Notes: generated by a model from the letters alone, not told the origin. DNA of 64,000 nucleotides from Salirhabdus euzebyi (GCF_014207435.1 NZ_JACHGH010000012.1:43695-107694), one strand, 5' to 3'. Shown: positions 33,624 to 42,164, numbered from the stretch's first letter. Numbers and translations are program-made.

Positions 33624-33956
33624 ATGAATGCAAATGGAATGGCTAGGGGTTATATGGCAAAAAACATGAAAGTAAAGGAGTTTACCTATCATGTAATAAA
33701 TTGCCTACAAAGAGAGTTAGGGGACCAAAATAGAATAGTTTCATTCGGGTTAGAGCTGGTAAATGAAAATAATGTACTACTCAAAGTTATTGAAGCTAAA
33801 GAAAAGTATTTCTTTGTTACATCTTGGGAAGAATTACGGAGTCATCAACAAAAAAGCCCATATAAATTAGACAGATTTATTATAATGAGGTTAAATGATG
33901 CTGGGTTTACCTTTAATCATTTTAACAGTCACTATTTGTATACGGTAGGTCAGTAA
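33624..33956 (+). CDS. Unknown 110-aa protein under S-box control
   Basis: ATG 33624 has AAAGGAGA ten bases upstream; the longer open frame from 33414 reads through the riboswitch and is not the gene. The protein has no signal or membrane segment: MNANGMARGYMAKNMKVKEF, a FGLELVNENNVLLKVIEAKEKYFFVTSW beta-rich centre and a C-terminal LNDAGFTFNHFNSHYLYTV. No family was recognised. S-box control ties it to methionine, cysteine or SAM metabolism. Confidence 0.7.
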   Translation: MNANGMARGYMAKNMKVKEFTYHVINCLQRELGDQNRIVSFGLELVNENNVLLKVIEAKEKYFFVTSWEELRSHQQKSPYKLDRFIIMRLNDAGFTFNHFNSHYLYTVGQ

Positions 33957-34073
33957 AGTTTAAATAGTTGTTAAGTACAAGGGGGGAATGAGATGCATAT
34001 TTTTCCCCCAAAATTTATTCCTTATCATTTCAATGAATGATCTTTAGAAGAAGATTGATTGGTCACAAAAAAA

Positions 34074-34628
34074 TTAAAGCAATTCGCCATTTTGATTATA
34101 GAAGGAGTCACAGTATCTTATAATCCCATTCATTTCATGGTCTGTTTCGTTTAAAAAGCAAATTTTTACATATTTATTTTCGGGATTGTCTTCAGATAGT
34201 AAAATGTTGTGTGCTAGCGCAGGTTTAAATCCAAATTGTAAATAGTAATCCCCTCCTAACAACACTACCCATTTATATCCCAATGATTTCGCAATATCTA
34301 GTCCCTTACGGACAAGTTTCTTTCCAATTCCCTTATTTTGAAGGTCTTTTGTAACTGCTAGTGGCCCTAAAGATAACCCTTGTTTTTGCCCAATCTGTGC
34401 TTTAGAAAGTAATATATATCCTACAATTTCTTCATCTAAAACAGCAACTAGACATAATTCCTTCACAAAACCTCTATCTTGTGTTACTCTTTCTGCGAAT
34501 TCCCACTCATTATAAAGTTCATGTTTCCCCTCACGATAAAAAGCGGATTTAACTGTTGCCTTTATTCCGGGCAGGTCCTTTAAGGTTGCTTCTCTAATTT
34601 TAATAATAATCACCTCGAAATTGTTCAT
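34074..34628 (-). CDS. GNAT N-acetyltransferase, YhbS-like
   Basis: 184 aa. IREATLKDLPGIKATVKSAF start, IVGYILLSKAQIGQKQGLSLGPLAVTKDLQNKGIGKKLV (broken here as acetyl-CoA core, ~72-110), KWVVLLGGDYYLQFGFKPA (~127-145). The GPLAV and LGGDYYLQFGF segments mark the YhbS group. The only ATG (34628) lacks a ribosome site, whereas GAGGTG lies before ATT codons a few bases downstream, so a rare ATT start is possible. Substrate unknown. Confidence 0.8.
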   Translation of the reverse strand: MNNFEVIIIKIREATLKDLPGIKATVKSAFYREGKHELYNEWEFAERVTQDRGFVKELCLVAVLDEEIVGYILLSKAQIGQKQGLSLGPLAVTKDLQNKGIGKKLVRKGLDIAKSLGYKWVVLLGGDYYLQFGFKPALAHNILLSEDNPENKYVKICFLNETDHEMNGIIRYCDSFYNQNGELL

Positions 34629-34729
34629 ATAAATGTTGTTGCAAAATCTACTGTTCGTCTGATTTTAGCATAAACATCCATATTTTCTATCTGTATTCAT
34701 AAATTAATTAAGAGTCGTTAGGACATAAA

Positions 34730-34764
34730 ATGGGATACAAACCGACGTGCGATTTGTATCCCAT
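34730..34764 (-). terminator. Terminator of the oxidoreductase/FrnE operon
   Basis: ATGGGATACAAA/TTTGTATCCCAT with TTTTATG on the minus-strand exit side. Confidence 0.8.
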
Positions 34765-34813
34765 ATTCGTATACATTGCGTTTTTTTATGGAAATGTTTT
34801 ATTTATAGTCTAC

Positions 34814-35422
34814 CTATACCTCGTTATTTTGGATCTTCTTTAATATTTCTACAAAGTTTTCATATGGCTGAGCACCAACTACACGATACTTATTATTAAT
34901 AATAAAGGTGGGAGTACCTGTAGCTCCAAGTTTTCTAGCTTCCTCGTTCGTTTCTTCTATTATTTTGGCATATTTTGGATTCGTTAGCGCACTTTCCATT
35001 TCACTGGCATTTAGGTTACATTCTTCACCTAAACGTTTAAGTATATCCAGATTACCAATATCGAGTCCTTCTACAAAGTAGGCCTCGAATAACCTTGTAT
35101 GAAAACATTCAAATTGCCCTTTATCCTTTGCAAATTCGCTAATAATTAGAGCATCTTTTGTATTGGAAAGACGGTCAAAATCACCAAAAGTAATATTGTA
35201 AGGTTTCCCAGCCATATTTAACTGACTTTTCATTCCGTCTATTGGAACATGAGGTAATGCATCCTTAATTAATTTACCTTCTTTTGGAGTTTCGGGATGA
35301 ATCTCTAATGGCATCCATTCCGTTGTTATATTAAATTCCCCTTGTAGCTTGTCGACAAGCCCCTTGCCGATATAACAAAAGGGTCATATATAATCCGAAA
35401 AAATTTTAAATGAGTATTCCAT
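34814..35422 (-). CDS. DsbA/FrnE-type thiol oxidoreductase with in-frame TGA at the first CxxC cysteine
   Basis: 202 codons from ATG 35422, which has a perfect AGGAGG eight bases upstream. Thioredoxin-fold start MEYSFKIFSDYI, then TGA (35386-35384), then PFCYIGKGLVDKL: exactly where FrnE proteins have C-P-F-C. The rest is intact: EWMPLEIHPETPKEG, the helical insert, LGATGTPTFIINNKYRVVGAQPYE with cis-Pro. Either a selenocysteine codon (U-P-F-C) or a nonsense mutation. A downstream start at 35314 would lack the active site. Partner flavoprotein gene lies 27 bases upstream. Classified as CDS, but pseudogene remains possible. Confidence 0.6.
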
Positions 35423-35449
35423 GCTTATCCTCCTAATAATTGATAAATT

Positions 35450-36022
35450 CTAATCTTTACTTTGTAGAATATCATGGTCAACATATCTATCGCCATTAAT
35501 TTCACTTATGATATTAACAGCGACTTTTGCCCCGTGTCCCGCAGTAATAATCGTGTGGACACTTTCACCAGCGACAGTACCAGCAGCCCAGACATTTTTC
35601 ATACCTGTTTTTCCTTCATGATCGACTTTAATGTTTCTAGCTATTCTTGGTTCTTCTCCATCTATAATTTTTAACCCCAATTGTTCTGCGATAGCAACAG
35701 AAAGCCCTGTGGCAAGCAATATATGTTTGGCATCATATTCGTGTTTTCCCATCTTCACTAAAAAGTGATCACCTTTTTTCTCGATTTTTTCAATTTCATC
35801 TGTTTTAAATTCTGCACCTAATGCCTTTGCTTGCTGCATCCCAATCTCTATTAAGTCTGGACCTTCAATTTCTTTTACACCGTAGTGATTTTTAATCCAT
35901 GCCTTTTGAGTAATACTTTTTCCGTGATCAACAAGTAATGTTTTTTTCCCTGCCTTTGCTAAAAAAATTGCTGCACTAGCCCCAGCGGGCCCAGCTCCAA
36001 CAATTGCTACATCATAAATCAT
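35450..36022 (-). CDS. FAD/NAD(P)-binding oxidoreductase, thioredoxin-reductase-like, short
   Basis: 190 aa. FAD motif DVAIVGAGPAGASAAIFLAKAGKKTLLVD (GxGxxG, ~4-32), ATG motif HILLATGLSV (~126) and the second FAD motif GMKNVWAAGTVAGESVHTII (~161-180). It lacks the CxxC and separate NADPH domain of true thioredoxin reductases; half-length homologues occur in Bacillaceae. AGGAGTGAC ribosome site. Precedes the FrnE-type gene by 27 bases, so it may reduce that protein, which is inference. Confidence 0.8.
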   Translation of the reverse strand: MIYDVAIVGAGPAGASAAIFLAKAGKKTLLVDHGKSITQKAWIKNHYGVKEIEGPDLIEIGMQQAKALGAEFKTDEIEKIEKKGDHFLVKMGKHEYDAKHILLATGLSVAIAEQLGLKIIDGEEPRIARNIKVDHEGKTGMKNVWAAGTVAGESVHTIITAGHGAKVAVNIISEINGDRYVDHDILQSKD

Positions 36023-36133
36023 TTAAGTCACTCCTTTAACATTTTGTACTACTCGGTCTTTACCATTTGCATTTAGCTCATTTTAGGGCTAAGATACAGT
36101 TCGGATATGGAATTTTATTGTAGGAGGAAAAAC

Positions 36134-37528
36134 ATGAAAAACACCACAACTTCATTGGATGAAACGGATGAAGTCAAAATAAAAAATCCCAAAGCCCTTC
36201 TAACAGCATTATGTTTTGTTCTTATGATGTCCGTTATGAACGGTACTATGTTTAATATTGCCATTCCTGATATAGCTAAAACATTTCAATTAATGCCGTC
36301 TGAAGTCAGCTGGGTAATGACAGGCTATATAATGGTGTATGCAGTGGGTGCTCTCATGTATGGTAAATTAGCTGATTACTATCCTTTTAAAACTTTGATC
36401 ACAATTGGCTTGACCATTTTTGCTATTGGTTCTTTATTTGGTTTTTTTGCGCAATCATATTTAATGGTATTAATTGCAAGAGTAATCCAGGCTTCTGGCG
36501 GTGCGATGTTACCAGCACTCGTGTTTTTAGCACCTATTCGGTATTTTCCAAAAGAAAGAGGAAAAGTTTTAGGAATCATTTCATCCGTAATGGCGTTTGC
36601 TTCTGGTGTTGGTCCAATTGTAGGTGGATTTATTGCTGGCTTTTTAGATTGGAAGTTTTTATTTTTAACATCTGCCTGCATTATTATTATGCTTCCGTTT
36701 TTGCGGAAAAATTTACCAGATGAAAAGAAGAGAGAGGCACATGTTGATTTTATCGGAGCTTTTTTTGTTGCGGGAACAATTGCAACCCTATTAATTGGCA
36801 TAACAATGGAAAGTCTTATAAGTATAGGTGGCATGCTGTTCTTTCTTACATGCTTTTTTGTTCGTTCAAAATATGTAGAATATCCTTTTATACCACCACA
36901 TTTTTTTAAAAATAAAAAATTTGTGGCAACTATAATTACGAGCTTTTTTGGTGTAGCATGTCTATTTGGTCTTATGTTTACCTTGCCGATAATGCTAAGA
37001 GATGTACATGAACTAACAACGATGCAAATAGGTTTAGTATTATTTCCAGGCGCTATTTGTGCTGCCATCATTGGACAGTTTGGTGGTAGGCTAGTAGATA
37101 GTAAAGGGAGTCGCTTTGTATTATTTTTGTCTATGATGATCTTATCTACAGGCTTTTTTGTTATATCCATTTCAACAGGACTACATCCTATTGTTCTTAG
37201 TTTATCTATTATTCTCGCCTATATGTGTTTTCCGCTCGTTCAAGCTTCAACAGCAGACTTACTTGCAAACATTCTTCCTAATAAAGAAACAGGAGTGGGG
37301 ATGGGTGTCTTCAATTTAATGAACTTTGTAGCAGGATCTTTAAGTGGAGCAATTATTGGAAAGGTATTAGATATATACAGTCCAGAAAAATCATTTAATC
37401 CCTTTGCTCAAAAAGGAGGTTCGGCAGCATATAGTGACGTTTTTCTAATGTTTGTTTTCATTGTACTGGGTGCCTACTTATTTTTTAGAACTTTTTATGA
37501 GAACAAAAAGAGGAGTTTAGAGGCATAA
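36134..37528 (+). CDS. MFS transporter, DHA2 (14-helix) type
   Basis: 464 aa from ATG 36134, chosen for GTAGGAGG six bases upstream. 13-14 helices. Signature GKLADYYPFKTLITIGLTIF (motif A, ~76-95), ASGGAMLPALVFLAPIRYFP (motif D1/B region), FASGVGPIVGGFIAGFLDWKFLF (motif C, ~152-175). EmrB/QacA-like drug exporter family; drug not predictable. The downstream hairpin is shared with the convergent tetR gene. Confidence 0.82.
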   Translation: MKNTTTSLDETDEVKIKNPKALLTALCFVLMMSVMNGTMFNIAIPDIAKTFQLMPSEVSWVMTGYIMVYAVGALMYGKLADYYPFKTLITIGLTIFAIGSLFGFFAQSYLMVLIARVIQASGGAMLPALVFLAPIRYFPKERGKVLGIISSVMAFASGVGPIVGGFIAGFLDWKFLFLTSACIIIMLPFLRKNLPDEKKREAHVDFIGAFFVAGTIATLLIGITMESLISIGGMLFFLTCFFVRSKYVEYPFIPPHFFKNKKFVATIITSFFGVACLFGLMFTLPIMLRDVHELTTMQIGLVLFPGAICAAIIGQFGGRLVDSKGSRFVLFLSMMILSTGFFVISISTGLHPIVLSLSIILAYMCFPLVQASTADLLANILPNKETGVGMGVFNLMNFVAGSLSGAIIGKVLDIYSPEKSFNPFAQKGGSAAYSDVFLMFVFIVLGAYLFFRTFYENKKRSLEA

Positions 37529-37559
37529 AAAATAGGCAGCCATATTGGTTGCCTATTTT
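37528..37559. terminator. Bidirectional terminator
   Basis: AAATAGGCAGCC/GGTTGCCTATTT, loop ATATT, A and T runs on both sides. Confidence 0.85.
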
Positions 37560-38170
37560 ACTTCTAGTGCTAATTTTAAATATTCCACAAAGAGCTCTGA
37601 TTGCTCTTTCATTTTTAATATTTCTAAAGGAAGTATAGCATGTTCTACTGCTAATCCGTCAATGAAAGAAACAATCGTTCTTGCTATGATGTCACTATCG
37701 TATTTTAGGCTAAATTCACCATTTTGTTGTCCGGCTTTAATAACATCTGCATATAGTTTATAGCCATCCTGGTATCTAGCTTTCCCATACATTCTTCTTC
37801 GTTCATCATTTCTTCCCGTAATAAAAAACTCCAAATTACTTGGGGCTAGAGGGTCCATATTATCGTCAGGATCCATATCGTCACCAAAAATTCTAGTCAT
37901 TAGTAAATCCCAGTACGAATCAACTTCATTTTCAAGGGAATCTTGATTTTCTGTTACTTCGTTTGATAAGTTATTCTCTAATATGGCTTCATATAGATCT
38001 TCTTTGTTAGAGAAATACTGGTAAAGACCACCTCTACTAACGTTGGCAGCCTCCATCACATGCTTCATAGTAGTATGTTCATAACCTTGTTTAATAAATA
38101 CTTCCTTTGCTGCTTCTAAAATTTTAGCTCGTCGCTGTTTCAGGTGCTCCTTGCTTACTTTCGGAGACAT
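37553..38170 (-). CDS. TetR family transcriptional regulator
   Basis: 205 aa. HTH at ~15-60: RAKILEAAKEVFIKQGYEHT, then TMKHVMEAANVSRGGLYQYF and SNKEDLYEAI, the TetR signature. C-terminal ligand/dimer domain is acidic in the middle (DDMDPDDNMDPL). Its start codon lies 47 bases inside the 3' end of the upstream MFS gene, so the two are translated in step. The two palindromes upstream of the MFS gene (39419-39474) are its likely operators, giving autorepression lifted by the transporter's substrate. Confidence 0.9.
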   Translation of the reverse strand: MSPKVSKEHLKQRRAKILEAAKEVFIKQGYEHTTMKHVMEAANVSRGGLYQYFSNKEDLYEAILENNLSNEVTENQDSLENEVDSYWDLLMTRIFGDDMDPDDNMDPLAPSNLEFFITGRNDERRRMYGKARYQDGYKLYADVIKAGQQNGEFSLKYDSDIIARTIVSFIDGLAVEHAILPLEILKMKEQSELFVEYLKLALEVK

Positions 38171-39401
38171 CGTTCATTTCCTCCTCAAATTTACTTCTTG
38201 TCAGTAATCCGGCTATTGCTACGATGATTAACAAAGATGCAGTAATAACGAACGTAGGAATGATACCTATTACGGTAGCAAGCCACCCACCTAGTAAAGG
38301 GCCAATAATGGTAGCTGTAGTCGTTACACTATTGATTACGCCAAAAACTCTGCCAGTCATGTGAACAGGGGTGTCTATTTGAACAGTAGCTTGAAATGGA
38401 ATGAAAATAAGACTAGCAGAAAATCCACCACTAAAACCTAATAAAGGAGCCCAAATAGCGGAGTAGTTTAAATCAAAGTTAGTAAGTACCCCCATCATTC
38501 CAAAACTAAACCCGATTCCAAATACACCAGCAAAAATAAGAATAAAGGTATTATAATTTGGCTTATTAGCTAATAATAGTCCAGCAAAAAACATACCTAG
38601 TCCAGCTGCTGTTACGATATACCCAAATAGATCAGGAGAAGCTTCTGAAAGCTCTCTAATCAACACAATAATTTGAGAGTCCGATAGCTGTAAAATTAAA
38701 AGGCTCAGTCCTAAAATAGTTAATCCTACTAACATATAGGTTTTAGACTTTATGAAGGAAAATCCTTCGATTAGTTCTCTTTTAAAGGAATTATCTGCCT
38801 TATGATCTTCTTCTATATCATTGTCTTTAATAAGCTTAACTGTTTTCGGTAGGAACGCAATTAATATGGCCGATACAATAAATGTTGCTGAGTCGAGTAA
38901 AAATACAATTTTTGCTCCAAAAGCTGTCACTAACAACCCACTTAGGAGGGGACCTAATACCTTTGTACTTGAGTCTATCATAGATGTTATGGACATAGCA
39001 CTTTTCATGTCCTCATCCTTAACTAATTCTTTCAGCTTTCCATTTTTAGCAGGTATAAAAATAGAGGAAAATATCCCAATCGTAAATAAACAAATATAAA
39101 CAATCCAGATGGTATTTGCGACAGTGAGGATAAGAATCAAACCTGCTCGAACAACGTCTGATGTAATCATTAACATTTTTCGATTAAATCGATCAGCAAC
39201 AATTCCTGCAACTGGACCAAGAAATGCCATAGGCAAGGCAAGACATAAAATAATTAAAGATACCTCAAATGGAGAAGCATTCCACTTTAAACCAACAAGC
39301 GTTATAATCGCTACAATGCTAAGCCAATCCCCAATACTTGAAATAGCTTGTGCCCCCATTAATGTTAAGTAACTTTTATTCTTCATTAATTTACTTTTCA
39401 T
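38124..39401 (-). CDS. MFS transporter regulated by adjacent TetR
   Basis: 425 aa from ATG 39401 (GAGGTGG ribosome site overlaps the upstream ATG at 39416). 12 helices, MFS_3 type. Marks: SSIGDWLSIVAIITLVGLKW, AGIVADRFNRKMLMITSDVVRAGL (~66-90), IFIPAKNGKLKELV (~117-130). Relatives include macrolide-efflux-like and YfiS-type proteins. Tail overlaps the tetR start by 47 bases. Substrate unknown. Confidence 0.82.
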   Translation of the reverse strand: MKSKLMKNKSYLTLMGAQAISSIGDWLSIVAIITLVGLKWNASPFEVSLIILCLALPMAFLGPVAGIVADRFNRKMLMITSDVVRAGLILILTVANTIWIVYICLFTIGIFSSIFIPAKNGKLKELVKDEDMKSAMSITSMIDSSTKVLGPLLSGLLVTAFGAKIVFLLDSATFIVSAILIAFLPKTVKLIKDNDIEEDHKADNSFKRELIEGFSFIKSKTYMLVGLTILGLSLLILQLSDSQIIVLIRELSEASPDLFGYIVTAAGLGMFFAGLLLANKPNYNTFILIFAGVFGIGFSFGMMGVLTNFDLNYSAIWAPLLGFSGGFSASLIFIPFQATVQIDTPVHMTGRVFGVINSVTTTATIIGPLLGGWLATVIGIIPTFVITASLLIIVAIAGLLTRSKFEEEMNDVSESKQGAPETATS

Positions 39402-39418
39402 TTTAATCCACCTCATTT

Positions 39419-39438
39419 AAACGACATTGGTGTCGTTT
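39419..39438. promoter_or_regulatory. TetR operator 1
   Basis: AAACGACATTGGTGTCGTTT, in the leader between -10 and the MFS start codon. Same core as operator 2. Confidence 0.8.
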
Positions 39439-39449
39439 TATTTATACCT

Positions 39450-39478
39450 ATTATAACGACACTGGTGTCGTTATACAA
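39450..39478 (-). promoter_or_regulatory. Promoter of the MFS-tetR operon
   Basis: TTGTAT (39478-39473), 17-base spacer, TATAAT (39455-39450) on the minus strand. Operator 2 lies in the spacer, so bound TetR would block polymerase. Confidence 0.7.
39453..39474. promoter_or_regulatory. TetR operator 2
   Basis: ATAACGACAC, TG, GTGTCGTTAT, a perfect 10+2+10 palindrome filling the spacer of the promoter. Centres of the two operators are about 35 bp apart. Confidence 0.85.
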
Positions 39479-39558
39479 GTGTTTTTTTAAAATAAATAAA
39501 AAAAGTTGCCGCTATGTCGCGACAACCGCTTTTAGACCAACCAAAAACTAACAAGTTT

Positions 39559-40314
39559 TTAGTGCTCATATATCATTTTCCTTGTCATTCCTCCGTCCAC
39601 AACAATGTTCTCTCCCGTAACGAAATTATTTTCTGGGTCCGTTAAATAAAAACATGCTTTCGCTATATCCAAGGGGTGTCCCACTCTTAAAGACGGATGT
39701 TGCTTGTGATCAATTTCCCGTAATTGGTCATAGTCTGTTGTTTGTATCCAACCAGGGCTAATACTATTTACTTGAATACCGTAAACCGAGAGAGTTTGAG
39801 CTAAAGCATGAGTTATTGCTATAATTCCACCTTTAGAAGCGGCGTATGCTTCTGAATTAGGTTCCGACATAAAAGCTCTGGTAGATGCTATATTGACTAT
39901 ACGACCTCTCATTTGATTTCTCTTCCAACGTAGTGCCATCTTCTGTGTGCATAAAAAAACACTACTCAAATTAGTTTGAATCACTTTATTCCATTGTTCA
40001 AAAGACATGTCAAAAAAATTATAAAAAGAACTGACACCAACATTATTGATTAATATAGTTGGACTACTTATTTCCTCGTTTCTATCTATTGTAGAAAATA
40101 AATTTTGTATACTTTCCTGACTACTAAAATCACATCGAATGAAAAAAGCTTTGGTGTTTAAGCCCTGCAACTCCTTTTTTAAAGCTAAGCCGTTTTTTTC
40201 GTCCACATCAGCAATTATCACCTTTGCATTTTTATTTGCATATGAATAAGCTAACCCTTTTCCTATTCCATTACTACTACCTGTAATTAGTACAGTATCG
40301 TTAGTGAAATTCAT
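39559..40314 (-). CDS. SDR family oxidoreductase
   Basis: 251 aa, classical short-chain dehydrogenase. NAD(P) motif TGSSNGIGKGLAY (~11-23), D in CDFSS (~61), NNVGVSS (~88), catalytic Ser in VNIASTRAF, YAASKGG with Tyr-x3-Lys (~156-161), then ISPGWIQT and C-terminal ENIVVDGG. Uses NAD(P)H to reduce an unknown carbonyl. Cytoplasmic. Confidence 0.85.
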   Translation of the reverse strand: MNFTNDTVLITGSSNGIGKGLAYSYANKNAKVIIADVDEKNGLALKKELQGLNTKAFFIRCDFSSQESIQNLFSTIDRNEEISSPTILINNVGVSSFYNFFDMSFEQWNKVIQTNLSSVFLCTQKMALRWKRNQMRGRIVNIASTRAFMSEPNSEAYAASKGGIIAITHALAQTLSVYGIQVNSISPGWIQTTDYDQLREIDHKQHPSLRVGHPLDIAKACFYLTDPENNFVTGENIVVDGGMTRKMIYEH

Positions 40315-40450
40315 TTTTACCCACCCCGTATAATATTTATGTTAATCATACTTATCCGAAACAATCTTGACAAATAATAAAGAGTAAACTTGTTAAGGGG
40401 TTTAGAAATATGGTATATTGTTTTTTAAAAACTTAGCGGAGGGGATACTT

Positions 40451-41014
40451 GTGAGAAATGTAACGTTAGTTGAAATCTTTAATCATAGAATTACACAAAA
40501 GTATTTAAGAAGATCAGGTATTCATCATGCGGTTAAAACAACACAGTATGCTTATAAGCTTGCTATAGATTATGGAGTAGATGTTGATATGGCTACCAAA
40601 GCAGCTTTATTGCATGATATTGGTCATTACGAATGGTATCGGGAAGGTAAATGGGATTATGATGAATATAGAAAACACGACATACATGCTATTAAAGGAG
40701 CTGAAAGAGCGCATAAACTGTTAATCCGATTAGGGGAAGATCGACTTGCAGCAAAAGAAATTACGTTGGCTATATTATTACACACAGATTCCTATTTGAA
40801 TTTTTCCGTACAAGATTTTCGAACTCCTTTACAAACAGTAGTTGCAACAGCAGATGAAATGGATGAACAGCCAAAAGGACTTCATCATTACAATAAAATG
40901 GAAGTGAAGGAAGCAATCACGCTCTTAACTGAAATAGACGAAAAAATTAACCAACACTATAAGAGTAAACTAGTTAGGATAAATAGTTCCAAACTATTTA
41001 TTCAAGATAAATAA
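40451..41014 (+). CDS. HD-domain phosphohydrolase
   Basis: 187 aa from GTG 40451 (GGAGGGGAT upstream; TTG 40418 is less likely). HD residues: His in RSGIHHAVKTTQYAY (~20-34), the HD pair in KAALLHDIGHYEWY (~52-65), His in ITLAILLHTDSY (~108-119), and Asp in VVATADEMDE. Metal-dependent phosphohydrolase fold; substrate unknown (some relatives act on nucleotides or alarmones). Confidence 0.85.
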   Translation: MRNVTLVEIFNHRITQKYLRRSGIHHAVKTTQYAYKLAIDYGVDVDMATKAALLHDIGHYEWYREGKWDYDEYRKHDIHAIKGAERAHKLLIRLGEDRLAAKEITLAILLHTDSYLNFSVQDFRTPLQTVVATADEMDEQPKGLHHYNKMEVKEAITLLTEIDEKINQHYKSKLVRINSSKLFIQDK

Positions 41015-41032
41015 TAAAAACAGACTGAAAAA

Positions 41033-41093
41033 AGAAATGCTCCCCTAGAGGTGGACAGATTAAAAGTTCTTTCTATCTTAGGGGAGCATTTCT
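41033..41093 (+). repeat. Remnant of an IS3-family left end (relative of the 6.6-kb IS)
   Basis: AGAAATGCTCCCCTA ... TAGGGGAGCATTTCT forms a hairpin. It aligns to the start-side end of the 6.6-kb IS: TGCTCCCCT, GTAGACAGATTAAA (here GTGGACAGATTAAA), GGGGAGCATTT and an ATG at 41094-ish. Only the leader of a related element remains; no orfA sequence follows. Confidence 0.6.
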
Positions 41094-41222
41094 ATGACTA
41101 ATTTTTTTCTTAAGCGTTTAATTAGGAAGCATTGCTTGTTTTTAGCAAAGTAGAGTTTAATCACTCAAAAGTTTTAATGGCTTTATTGGTAAGCTTGTTA
41201 TTAGTTGTGTCACGGTTGATAG

Positions 41223-41432
41223 AAACTACGACGTAACTAAAGCAGGCATTCCTATTTGAAGCTACTGCTAGCAGACCGCTTCGGCAGTATACTTCGCGCA
41301 CCTTAGAGCACGGCCTCAGCCTCCTCGCGGAATACCGTCGCTGCGGGGTCTTCAGACACGTGCTGGCCCGAAGGAAGCGTAGTGTATTTCCGTAGCGGTA
41401 GGAATTACACATATTTAGTTACGTCGTAGTTT
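41223..41432. repeat. MITE-like element with 19-bp perfect terminal inverted repeats
   Basis: AAACTACGACGTAACTAAA at 41223-41241 and its exact inverse at 41414-41432. 210 bp, no credible gene; the 83-aa open frame 41161-41412 (-) falls inside it. Interior carries CCGCTTCGGCAG, CACGGCCTCAGCCTCCTCG, GGTCTTCAGACACGTGCT and AAGCGTAGTGTATTTCCGTA, shared with copies at 28278, 28575-30181 and 63871. Confidence 0.8.
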
Positions 41433-41564
41433 AAATAAAAAGTAACAATATTTTATAAAACAGTGAATTTAATTAATCCCATCTTTTCAAAAGATTTGTA
41501 AACTATTTTGAAAACGGTACGGTTTTACCTTTATAATAGAGGTATGTTAAAGAAGGAGGACGTT

Positions 41565-41990
41565 ATGAAAACATTTAAGCTAGTTTCATTAGATGTTTTG
41601 GAAAAACAAGGGGAAGAATTGACTAATCGTCCCATTAATTTAATCGATGGCTTAATCATTAACAGAGAAGATGATAAAAATCGTTGGCTGATTGAATCCT
41701 TCGTGGACAAGCAATATGAGAGCTTTTTTCATCGTGCTAAAGAATTTGATCAAGAACTTGTGTTACAAGTTAAAATTACAAAAGAAACGAATCAACCTGC
41801 CTCCCTAATGGTTAAAATAGTAGGAATAAATGAAATTGGTTCCGGTATTAATGTGTTGTTTATGGGAACTTTAATTAATCGAAAACAAGAAAAAGTAGAA
41901 GAGATGTTGCAATATTTAATTGAAGAAGGATATCAGGGAGAAGAATTGTTAACTATGTTTAAAAAGAAAAATAAACAAGGTGAATCATAA
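41565..41990 (+). CDS. ywpF: YwpF-like family protein
   Basis: 141 aa from ATG 41565 (AGGAGG seven bases upstream; the frame from 41508 has none). MKTFKLVSLDVLEKQ start, INLIDGLIINRED (~26-38), VDKQYESFFHRA and a C-terminal EKVEEMLQYLIEEGYQGEEL match the Bacillus YwpF family. Function unknown; no signal or membrane segment. Confidence 0.8.
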   Translation: MKTFKLVSLDVLEKQGEELTNRPINLIDGLIINREDDKNRWLIESFVDKQYESFFHRAKEFDQELVLQVKITKETNQPASLMVKIVGINEIGSGINVLFMGTLINRKQEKVEEMLQYLIEEGYQGEELLTMFKKKNKQGES

Positions 41991-42011
41991 TTGAACTACT
42001 TATACATTTAC

Positions 42012-42040
42012 CCCGCTCAATAGAAAGCGGGTTCATTTTT
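42012..42040 (+). terminator. Terminator of ywpF-like gene
   Basis: CCCGCT/AGCGGG followed by TTCATTTTTT. Confidence 0.7.
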
Positions 42041-42164
42041 TGTATAGTTGGCGCTTTTCCCCACATTTCCAATAATAGACAGGAAATAAAACATAAGGAT
42101 TGTTATAATAGTAGAAGATTGTCGTTCAAAGAAGGATTTTGTGTAATTAAGGGAGAAAAGTATT

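Noticed and set aside
33982..34009. GGGGG/CCCCC hairpin as terminator of the S-box gene
   Set aside because: Short stem with a long loop and no T run on the exit side, so not listed.
36379..37170. 263-aa minus-strand open frame
   Set aside because: Antisense of the DHA2 transporter; composition mirrors its hydrophobic codons and no start signal is present.
41161..41412. 83-aa open frame on the minus strand
   Set aside because: Lies almost wholly inside the inverted-repeat element, has no ribosome site, and its Cys/Arg-rich translation looks like repeat noise.
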